Positions 44,879 through 52,128 of a DNA stretch of 64,000 nt are shown piece after piece. Position numbers and translations under genes: made by a program. Under the pieces are notes generated by a model. That model saw only the letters and a list, made by a program, of their open reading frames with translations, did not search any database and was not told the DNA's origin. Source of the DNA: Deltaproteobacteria bacterium (GTDB taxonomy: Bacteria > Myxococcota > Kuafuiibacteriia > Kuafuiibacteriales > Kuafuiibacteriaceae); the NCBI GenBank assembly GCA_011526105.1, contig WYAZ01000034.1, forward strand, positions 64,001 through 128,000, read 5' to 3'. Each line of letters starts with the position of its first letter. The first letter of the stretch is position 1.

Positions 44879-44997
44879 GTAGCCTCCTCCTGGGTCTGAG
44901 CCAAAAACCGGCAAAAGGGTTCGTGAGCAGGGACCCAACCTGACTTTGACGGATCGTTTCGGACGATGCTAGGGCTTGGGTCTTCGGGGGGATTCGC

Positions 44998-45588
44998 ATG
45001 AGCTCCAAGATCGTCAACACCGTCGGACAGGCCTTCGTCGACCAGGTCACCGCGCAAAAGCCGGCTGACCCGGCGCAACTCCGGCGAGACTTCGCCAGCT
45101 TCGAGAGCGGGCTCGACGGCAGCTTGCAGGGTGCGCTCGGGAAGTTCGTTCGCGAGAAGCTCTCACAGGACCCCGAGCTCGCGTGGATGGCGCAGGCGCT
45201 CGGCGCGCCCGCCACCTCCGCCCCCGCGAACGCAGGCGCGGCCACAGACCAGGCGCGCGATGTGCTTCAGAACATCAAGGCCTTGAACGCTCAGCTGCAC
45301 GATGACTCGGTGAAGAAGGGCGTGTATCTCGCCTTCTCCAACGGTGAGCGGTCGTTCGAGTTGCCCGAGGTGCTGCACGCCCTCGAGGCCGGACAAACCG
45401 TGAAGGTCGCCACCGCACAGTACGAAAAAGCGTCGGGATGGTCGGTCTTTGGCGCAACGATGCTCGGTGGCTCCTGGCCGGTGCTCGACGGCGTCAACAT
45501 GAAGAAACTCGAGATCTCGAAGCCCCGCGAGATCACGACCGTCGGCGAGCTCCAGACCGCTTTTTTTGACGCAAAGCTTCTGGGCTGA
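44998..45588 (+). CDS. Unrecognised 196-residue protein
   Basis: No family is recognised. The N-terminal half is predicted helical (SSKIVNTVGQAFVDQV; ALGKFVREKLSQDPELAWMAQAL), followed by an Ala/Pro linker, and a second helical and mixed part with DVLQNIKALNAQLHDDSVKKG and FELPEVLHALEAGQTVKVA. No signal peptide or membrane helix is seen, so it is likely cytoplasmic. The next gene starts 6 nt downstream, so the two are probably cotranscribed. Confidence 0.7.
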   Translation: MSSKIVNTVGQAFVDQVTAQKPADPAQLRRDFASFESGLDGSLQGALGKFVREKLSQDPELAWMAQALGAPATSAPANAGAATDQARDVLQNIKALNAQLHDDSVKKGVYLAFSNGERSFELPEVLHALEAGQTVKVATAQYEKASGWSVFGATMLGGSWPVLDGVNMKKLEISKPREITTVGELQTAFFDAKLLG

Positions 45589-45594
45589 GCTCCG

Positions 45595-46005
45595 GTGAGC
45601 ACCACCGAGGCCCCCATCATCACCCTCTTGACGAGCCTGCTCGTGGAGCAAGGTGGTCGGCTGCACCTGGAGCCGGCGGGGCTCGAGCGCCTCTCGGACG
45701 AGCTTCGGACTCACTTCGGAAAGCCGACGCTCGCGGACACGGTCCGAGGTCTGCTTCGTTTCGCCGCCTTTCTCGACTGTCATCGCTCATCCCCGCGCGC
45801 CGCCGACGCGATCATCGAGGTGCTGAAGCAAGCCAAGGGTCCCATGCTGGCGAGTGGGCTTCGGCTCGACGACGCACTTCAGGTCTCGGCTGAAGCGGAG
45901 AAGCAGCGCGACCTACTGGGCGGCAAGTCGGAGGTGAAGGCGAGTCCCAAGCCCGACGCACCCTCGATGAAGTGGTGGGAGACGCGAAAGAAGGACGAGG
46001 ACTGA
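45595..46005 (+). CDS. Unrecognised 136-residue protein
   Basis: It starts at GTG. A mostly helical, charged protein (LHLEPAGLERLSDELRTHFG; ADTVRGLLRFAAFLDC) with a basic, Pro/Lys-rich tail ending KWWETRKKDED. No domain or export signal is recognised. It is paired with the preceding gene; a 202-nt gap separates it from the RbfA-like gene. Confidence 0.65.
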   Translation: MSTTEAPIITLLTSLLVEQGGRLHLEPAGLERLSDELRTHFGKPTLADTVRGLLRFAAFLDCHRSSPRAADAIIEVLKQAKGPMLASGLRLDDALQVSAEAEKQRDLLGGKSEVKASPKPDAPSMKWWETRKKDED

Positions 46006-46172
46006 GCGCTCACGCCCCGTCGCGACGGTTCGCTTGCTTTTTTCGATCCACTTCTGCACTCTCCTCCACCTCGGAGGTCGTCATGTGTGTTTCTCGCCAT
46101 AGCGGCCTCGTGTCGCGCATCTGAGCCTCTCGCTCGCCTCGCGCACCTAGGCCCCACATCCCGCAAACTCTA

Positions 46173-46190
46173 GGCAACCTTCGGGTTGTC
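46173..46190 (+). other. UUCG-tetraloop hairpin upstream of the RbfA-like/rtcB operon
   Basis: GGCAACC and GGTTGTC form a 7-pair stem (one G-U) closed by TTCG, 17 nt before the GTG at 46208. UUCG tetraloops are very stable in RNA. It may be a leader structure or terminator of the upstream pair, though no T-run follows. The rest of the 46006-46207 gap holds no other clear element. Confidence 0.4.
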
Positions 46191-46207
46191 GTGCTCAGCG
46201 CAGCCTC

Positions 46208-46567
46208 GTGCCGCGCGGGAAGTGTGATCACTTGAAACGAGAAGACGGTCGGAGCCGACAGGCTTCGTACAAAGCATTGCAGGTCGCCAAGCAGGCCGAA
46301 TGGGCCCTGCGCTTCGCGATCGACGACATGAACGATGAACAGATCTCCCTCCTCACTCTGCTCGAGGTGAGGCCGGAGCCCGACGCCACCCGCTTGGCCG
46401 CGGTGTGGGGGGCGGCGCCCGACCAAGATCTCGTCGCGGCGGAGGGGGCACTCGAAGAATGCCGCGGGGACCTTCGAGCGAGGGTGGCCGAGGCCCTCAC
46501 ACGGAAGAAGGCGCCCACGCTCGTCTTCTATGTGCTTCCTCACGTGGCGGAGGAGGGGAGCTCATGA
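46208..46567 (+). CDS. RbfA-like protein upstream of rtcB
   Basis: The 119-residue protein resembles ribosome-binding factor A: SRQASYKALQVAKQAEWAL for the first helix, ISLLTLLEVRPEPDATRLAA for the beta-hairpin region (RbfA has a V-x-V-S-P-D pattern there), CRGDLRARVAEAL and RKKAPTLVFYVL at the end, as in RbfA's helix-strand C-terminus. RbfA is a KH-type 30S maturation factor. The similarity is partial, so it may be a diverged paralogue. The GTG start lacks a strong ribosome binding site, and a TTG at 46232 is an alternative. The stop overlaps the rtcB ATG. Confidence 0.6.
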   Translation: MPRGKCDHLKREDGRSRQASYKALQVAKQAEWALRFAIDDMNDEQISLLTLLEVRPEPDATRLAAVWGAAPDQDLVAAEGALEECRGDLRARVAEALTRKKAPTLVFYVLPHVAEEGSS

Positions 46568-47691
46568 GCGAAGGCCTGAAGCTGTGGCTTCCCGAGAAGC
46601 CGTCCAAGGAGCTCAGCCGTGCGCTTCGGCGCATGACAGAGACCGAGGACGTGAGACAGGTGGCGGTCATGCCCGATGCACACGTCGCGGAAGACGTGTG
46701 TATCGGCACCGTGGCCGCCACCTCGAGTCGTGTGCTGCCCGCGGCGGTCGGCGGGGATATCGGCTGCGGGATGTTGGCACTCCGCTTCGATATCGAGGCG
46801 GAGTGCCTGGCGGATCCCAAGCTCAGCGCGTCGCTGCTCGCCGCCCTCGGATCGGCGGTACCTTGTCATCGCCACGTGCATCGCACGTCGGGCCCGCTTC
46901 CGGAGGAGCTTCTCAGCTGGACACTCTCGGCACCAAGGCTGGAGGCCATGAAAGAGCGCGAGGCTCGGGCCGAGTTCGGCACGCTTGGGCGCGGCAATCA
47001 CTTCCTCGAGCTGCAGTCCGACGAAGGCGGCGCTCTGTGGCTGATGCTCCACAGCGGCTCGAGGGCCATGGGACCCGCGATCCGAGCTCACCACGAGCGC
47101 AGCGCCCCGCGAGATCCTTCGGGTCTCGCTTGGCTCGAAGCGGACTCGGAGGCGGGACGTTCGTATCTTTCGGACGCGGCGTGGGCTGGAGCCTACGCGC
47201 GAGCGAATCGACGGTTCATGATGACGCGAGTGATCGAGGTTCTGGCTGAGCTCCTGAGGACGACGCCCGACCCCACCTCGCTCATCGAGTGCGACCACAA
47301 CCATGTGCGGCGGGAGGTCCACGCCTCGAATGCGTTGTGGGTTCATCGCAAGGGGGCGATGCCCGCCGAGGCCGGAGCGATGGGTGTCATTCCGGGCTCG
47401 ATGGGCAGCGCGAGTTACCACGTGGAAGGTCGAGGCATGGAGAGCGCGCTGTGTTCATCGGCCCATGGCGCAGGCCGAGTGATGAGTCGCAGCGAAGCCC
47501 GAAGGCGCATCAGCGTCCGCGCCCTCGAAGAAGAGATGCGGGGTGTACATTACGATCGGCGCATCGCCCATCGACTCCCCGAGGAGTCGCCTTCAGCCTA
47601 CAAGGACATCTCGAAAGTGATGCGTGCACAGCGCGACCTGGTGCGCATCGTACGACGACTCCGCCCGCTGCTCGTCTACAAGGGCACCTGA
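46564..47691 (+). CDS. rtcB: RtcB-family RNA ligase
   Basis: The 375-residue protein begins at an ATG overlapping the RbfA-like stop (ATGA), preceded by a GGAGGGGAG stretch. RtcB joins RNA ends carrying 2',3'-cyclic phosphate or 3'-phosphate to 5'-OH using GTP and Mn. Motifs present: MPDAHVAEDVCIGTV, VGGDIGCGMLAL (metal-binding Asp and Cys), LGRGNHFLEL, HSGSRAMGP, CDHNHVRREV, HRKGAMPAEAG, PGSMGSASY, and the guanylated His in HGAGRVMSR. All key residues look intact, although the protein is shorter than E. coli RtcB (~408). No archease or RtcA gene is nearby. Confidence 0.93.
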   Translation: MSEGLKLWLPEKPSKELSRALRRMTETEDVRQVAVMPDAHVAEDVCIGTVAATSSRVLPAAVGGDIGCGMLALRFDIEAECLADPKLSASLLAALGSAVPCHRHVHRTSGPLPEELLSWTLSAPRLEAMKEREARAEFGTLGRGNHFLELQSDEGGALWLMLHSGSRAMGPAIRAHHERSAPRDPSGLAWLEADSEAGRSYLSDAAWAGAYARANRRFMMTRVIEVLAELLRTTPDPTSLIECDHNHVRREVHASNALWVHRKGAMPAEAGAMGVIPGSMGSASYHVEGRGMESALCSSAHGAGRVMSRSEARRRISVRALEEEMRGVHYDRRIAHRLPEESPSAYKDISKVMRAQRDLVRIVRRLRPLLVYKGT

Positions 47692-47707
47692 AGCCGGAGG
47701 CGCGAGC

Positions 47708-49252
47708 TCAGCGTCGAAGGCGCTTGGGGTCCGGCCGCTTGGGTGTGCAGCGCCCGGGGTCCGCGGCGGACAGCGGCGCCTCGTACTTCTCGGTCTGACC
47801 GTAGAGCGAAGCCTCGACCTCGACCATGTCCCAGCTCTTGGTCCGGCGAATCAGGTGCTTGAATTGGGGGGCACAGCTTTGGAGCACGCGATCGCGCGCG
47901 GCCCGGGCCGACCCGGCCGCACCCAGCTTCGCGATGACGAGATCCACCGGGAGCGACAGCGCCGGATGCTCCCCGCGGATCGCCTCGAGGCCGGTGGCCC
48001 CTACGCCGGACTCCGCATCTCGAACCGCGCGGATGACCTCTTCGCGCCGGCGTACTTCGCGCTCGATCTTTGATTGCTCGAGATCGAAGGCGCGAGCGCG
48101 GAGTCGGTCGCCTTCGGCCTTATGGGTGGCCTTTTCGGCTGCGTGGATCTCGGCCGCGAGCGCGAACGGGTTGAGTCCACGCGGCTTGCGCTTCATGAGC
48201 GCCGCGGCGAACGAGCGCGCGCGTTCGTAGCGGCCATTTGCGATCAGCGCACGCACGTGGGTCGCCACCGCCGGGTCCGACTTCGGATCAGCGCGAACCG
48301 CGAGCTCGGAGAGCTCGAGGGCGACCGAAGCATCGCCGCCGCGAAGGGCGAGCTCCGCGCGCGCGCGATGCAGCTCCGAGGACAGCTCGGAGTCTTCCAC
48401 CGTACCCAATGTCTCGAGGTGCCGCTTCGCGCGGGCCTCTTCGCCGATGCGCAGAAGGAGCAGCGCACGTGCGACCTGAAGGTCCTCCTCCTTGGGTTCC
48501 ACCTGAAGCGCCTTCTCGACGCGGCCCAGCGCGCGACGAGCGAGCGCCGCGTTCTCGATCAAGACGAGGATGCGCAGCGCCGCGGCTCGGGCCGCCTTCT
48601 GTTCGAGCAGCCCCTCCGCGATGCGCGCCGCCTCACCACGCCGAGCCGACTCGATGAGGGCACCCGCCAGATCGATCGCGGCCTTGGCTCTTCGGAGCTC
48701 GGCCCCCTCGGTCTCCGAAGGGAGCGGAGTGGACAAGGCCGAGCGCGCCACGCAAGCCGCCGGATCCGGCGCGAACGCGGCATCGAGGGCGCTCTTGGAG
48801 ACCCGAACTGCGCGCTGAAGCATCTCGTCCGCGCGTTCCTTCTGGCCCGCCTCATAAAATGCGAGCGCGGACAGAAACAGCGCACCCGGCGGGACCTTTC
48901 GATCCGGCAGCTTCGCGGCTTTGACCAGGCTCGTGCGCGCCCGCGAGAGGCCGCCCGGTCCTTCCGCGACCGCCATCGCGTGGTAGACCGCGAGCTTCTC
49001 CAGCCGCCCGAGCACACGCGAGGCCAGCGCCCGATCATTCAGAAGAAGCGCGGCGCAGCCCAAGGTCTCTTGGACCCCGGGGGTCTCCGGCGACAGCAAG
49101 GCGGCACGCTCCAGCGAAACGAGCGCGGCCTTCTTCTGACCGGCGAGCGCGGAGAGCGCACCGGCCTGCACGAGATCAAAGACCTCGGACGCCTCCGCGG
49201 GGAGACTCGAACCGAACGCCACGAGGAGCGAGAGAAGCGCGGCCTTCATCAT
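47708..49252 (-). CDS. Exported TPR-like protein, last gene of the kinase/receptor operon
   Basis: From the ATG overlapping the lipoprotein stop at 49252 the protein has 514 residues. A signal peptide ends near LPAEA, and then about ten degenerate TPR-like helical pairs extend to about residue 420 (LVQAGALSALAGQKKAALV; ALFLSALAFYEAGQKERADE; RAELALRGGDASVALEL). The C-terminal ~90 residues are Arg/Lys-rich and end RPDPKRLRR. It is likely periplasmic. Its place suggests a scaffold for the receptor and lipoprotein encoded upstream. Confidence 0.8.
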   Translation of the reverse strand: MMKAALLSLLVAFGSSLPAEASEVFDLVQAGALSALAGQKKAALVSLERAALLSPETPGVQETLGCAALLLNDRALASRVLGRLEKLAVYHAMAVAEGPGGLSRARTSLVKAAKLPDRKVPPGALFLSALAFYEAGQKERADEMLQRAVRVSKSALDAAFAPDPAACVARSALSTPLPSETEGAELRRAKAAIDLAGALIESARRGEAARIAEGLLEQKAARAAALRILVLIENAALARRALGRVEKALQVEPKEEDLQVARALLLLRIGEEARAKRHLETLGTVEDSELSSELHRARAELALRGGDASVALELSELAVRADPKSDPAVATHVRALIANGRYERARSFAAALMKRKPRGLNPFALAAEIHAAEKATHKAEGDRLRARAFDLEQSKIEREVRRREEVIRAVRDAESGVGATGLEAIRGEHPALSLPVDLVIAKLGAAGSARAARDRVLQSCAPQFKHLIRRTKSWDMVEVEASLYGQTEKYEAPLSAADPGRCTPKRPDPKRLRR

Positions 49253-52128
49253 CAGCGGACCCTGAGACCACGCGCTTGGCCGGCCTGCAGCGCATCTCCG
49301 TCCGCGCGCTGAAGGATGCTCGGCACCGTCCACGTCTGACCCCGATGGTTGATCAGCGATACGCGGTACAAGCCCGGCGTGGGGGGGCCCACCTCACCGC
49401 CATCTTTTTGCGAGATCGGGGGGATGATCACGTTCAGGCGCGTGCTCTCGACCACGCTGCTGGTTTGGGTGGTGTCTTGCGCCGGAAAACCGAGGCCTAC
49501 GAACTGGGCGGGGTTCACGACCCCGAAGAGACGCTCGCCGGGCGACGCGAGGGTGAGCCCCTCCGGGTCGGCGTCATCCAGGCGTTCGGCGAGCACCAGC
49601 GGAAAGACGTCCGGCGCGCCATCACCATTCACATCGTCCGCGATGCGGTCCCCATCCAGATCGACCCATTGAATGGGAAAGGAGCCTTCCGCACGCAGGA
49701 TGGCCGAGCTCGAAGCAAGCGCGCTCAGCGTCAAGTCGAGCGGCGGACCGGCGCTCTGAAGCTCGAGATCTGCGGGGAGCTCAAAGAGCGGGCGATCGTG
49801 CTCGTAGGTCGCGGCCTCGACGAAGGTCACGTCGACGCCGCTCGTGGCCGGGCCGAGACCATCGACCGCCACCGCGGTGAGGATGCCGTCCTCGAAGTAG
49901 CCTCCCGGCACGTCGCCTCGCGTCGGCTGATTGTGGGTGTCGTACCAAGGCACGAAGTCCGCGTTTCGATCGATGAACGCGCGCACGAGGTATCGGCCGC
50001 TCGCGAGGCCCGAGAGCGCATAGGAGGCGACCCCGGTGGACAGCGCGGGGCCCGCGAGGCGGGCCGAAGAGACGGGCCGCCCCGCGCCGGCGGGCGGAGG
50101 CGGCTCTTGCTCGTCAAACGCGAGCACCAGGACCGAAGCCCCGGGGGTCAGCAGCCCCGGCACCGTGACCTGTCCTTCGATGCGCCCGTTCGCTCGAGCG
50201 CCCGGCTCGGCTCGAATGAAGCGCGCCTGACTGAGATCCTCTCGCTCCGTCCCATCCCTTCCGAGCGTCAGCGCCGAAGCATTTGGAACGCGCCAGGTCT
50301 GACCGGTCTCGGCGATGAGGGTGACGCGATAGCGGCCACTCGGTATGCCCGCCCGCAGCTGTCCCGACTCCAGAGCGACCGGCGGGATGATGAAGGGGAG
50401 CACGTCCGTGACACGCGCCGCCTCTCCCGCGTCGAGGGCGGTGAGAAAGGGCATCGGGTCGACGAAGGCCGGCACTACAACCAACGGGCTTTGATCGAGC
50501 GCCGTCCGGGGATCAGGGGTGTCCTCGAGCAGCGTGAGCAGCACCCGAGGATAGAGCTCCGGCAGATTGTCGCCGGTCTCATCACTTGCGCGGAGACGCA
50601 CCGCAAACTGATTGAGCTGCGGCCGCACCGAGAGCAGCGGCTCCGAGTTCGACGCGAGCGAAGCCCTCGACAGCTCGAAGCTCGGGATCACGAGGTCGGG
50701 GGCGAAGGAGAAGCCGGGGCGATCGAACGGGAGGCGTGCATCGAGCACGATCTCGATGTCGTCCGAGCCTGTGGCCACGGGCTGCATCGAACGGCCCACG
50801 AAGTCGCCGGCGTCGGGCTCGGCCAGTGACTCGACGAGAGGAGAGAAGCTGTCGTTGCCATCAAAGAGCGCCACGAGATGATAACGCCCCTCCTCGAGGC
50901 CGCCGATCTCGAAGCGAGCCTCCAAGCCACCCGCGCTCTCCAGAAGCGACGCCCGCGACAAAGCCACAAGACCCGAGGGTCGGCCGGTCCCGGCGGGCGG
51001 CGGCGGCGAGGCCTCGGCGAAAGCGAACACGTAGGTCTCCGCTGCCTGGCTCGCGCCTGGCACAAGCAGGCGTCCAGCGATGCGCCCGGGCGGAAGCGGC
51101 GCGCCTTCGGACATGCGCACCACGACCGACTGAGAGGGCTCGGGCTCACCCGGGAAGAGCGTGGCGAGGTCGTTGGGAACGCGCCAGGTCTGGCCGGTGC
51201 CCGAGAACACGATGGTCTCGTAGTCGCCGGCGGGAATGTTCGGGAGCCTCCTCGTCTCCCCGCGATCAATCTCCACCGCGAGAGGAGGCACGATCAGCTC
51301 GAGCCGGTCGGAAAGCGCGAAGCCCTCAGCCGAGAGCTCGTCCAGGAACGGCAGCGGGTTGTTGATGAGCGGCACGAGCACAGCGCGCGTGGAGGTCCCC
51401 GCCTCGATCCGCCGCAAGTAAACCTGCGGATAGATGTCGGGCAGGTGGTCACCGTTGGCGTCGAGGGGTCGACCCTCTTCCGAGATGCCCACGAACTGCA
51501 CGAGAAAGCGGCTCTTCTCGGGCGACATCTCCAGTCGCTCGCGGCGGAAGGCGGCAGCGTCCAGAACCAAGCTCTGGGGCGCCGCAAGCGGGACCTCGAA
51601 CCCGGTCGCGCTCGCGTGCATGAAGCCTGGTCGCTCGACCGGGAGCTCGCGGGCGAGGGTGACGATGACTCGGTTCGCATTCACCTCCCCCGCCCGCACC
51701 TCTACGGTCGCGAAACGACCGGAGGGATCGAAGAACCCACCAACCACATCGCCCTCGGTGGGCTGGGCCAAGAGCTCATACGAGGGATTGAAGTCCGCGT
51801 CGGCGTCGAGGAAGGCACGCAGCTCGAAGCTTCCCTCCGGCACACTCGGAAAGGCGAAGCGTGTACTGAACGTGGACCGCTGTCCGGCCGGCGCGTCTTG
51901 AAAGAGCGACTCTCGCGGGACCGCGATGAACCCGAGCGGCCGACCGAAGCCGGTGGGCGGCGGGAGATCCGCCTTGGAGTAAAGGAAGACATATACGTTT
52001 CCGCGAGCGGCGCCGTTTGGGTAGACGACCGTCCCCTCGATGACCCCGCGCCGAGAACTCACGTCCGAGATCGAAGGGTCGCCGCACGCCAGCGCGAGCA
52101 GCAGAAATGCTGGTCCGAATCCTCGCAT
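49252..52128 (-). CDS. Lipoprotein built of three ~300-residue repeats
   Basis: The 958-residue protein has a signal peptide with lipobox ALAC (Cys15). The rest is three tandem repeats, at about residues 28-330, 345-645 and 650-945. Each repeat holds, in order: a beta-sandwich start (G-x-I-x-G-x-V-x-x-P and YVF), a proline run with GRP (PPPTGFGRP, PPPPAGTGRP, PPPPAGAGRP), an Asp-rich loop (DADADFNP, DGNDSFSP, DRNADFVP), a second Asp loop with a following Y/FP (DANGDHLPDIYP, DETGDNLPELYP, DVNGDGAPDVFP), and a closing GQTW-x-VP. The Asp loops look like calcium sites. The start and stop both overlap neighbours by TGATG. Confidence 0.88.
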   Translation of the reverse strand: MRGFGPAFLLLALACGDPSISDVSSRRGVIEGTVVYPNGAARGNVYVFLYSKADLPPPTGFGRPLGFIAVPRESLFQDAPAGQRSTFSTRFAFPSVPEGSFELRAFLDADADFNPSYELLAQPTEGDVVGGFFDPSGRFATVEVRAGEVNANRVIVTLARELPVERPGFMHASATGFEVPLAAPQSLVLDAAAFRRERLEMSPEKSRFLVQFVGISEEGRPLDANGDHLPDIYPQVYLRRIEAGTSTRAVLVPLINNPLPFLDELSAEGFALSDRLELIVPPLAVEIDRGETRRLPNIPAGDYETIVFSGTGQTWRVPNDLATLFPGEPEPSQSVVVRMSEGAPLPPGRIAGRLLVPGASQAAETYVFAFAEASPPPPAGTGRPSGLVALSRASLLESAGGLEARFEIGGLEEGRYHLVALFDGNDSFSPLVESLAEPDAGDFVGRSMQPVATGSDDIEIVLDARLPFDRPGFSFAPDLVIPSFELSRASLASNSEPLLSVRPQLNQFAVRLRASDETGDNLPELYPRVLLTLLEDTPDPRTALDQSPLVVVPAFVDPMPFLTALDAGEAARVTDVLPFIIPPVALESGQLRAGIPSGRYRVTLIAETGQTWRVPNASALTLGRDGTEREDLSQARFIRAEPGARANGRIEGQVTVPGLLTPGASVLVLAFDEQEPPPPAGAGRPVSSARLAGPALSTGVASYALSGLASGRYLVRAFIDRNADFVPWYDTHNQPTRGDVPGGYFEDGILTAVAVDGLGPATSGVDVTFVEAATYEHDRPLFELPADLELQSAGPPLDLTLSALASSSAILRAEGSFPIQWVDLDGDRIADDVNGDGAPDVFPLVLAERLDDADPEGLTLASPGERLFGVVNPAQFVGLGFPAQDTTQTSSVVESTRLNVIIPPISQKDGGEVGPPTPGLYRVSLINHRGQTWTVPSILQRADGDALQAGQARGLRVR
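49290..52050 (-). repeat. Three tandem protein-level repeats
   Basis: Approximate extent of the three ~900-nt units in the lipoprotein gene. They are recognised by the recurring PPP-x-G-x-GRP, Asp-loop and GQTW-x-VP landmarks at matching spacing. They are diverged at the DNA level, so this is an old internal triplication rather than a recent duplication. Confidence 0.75.
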
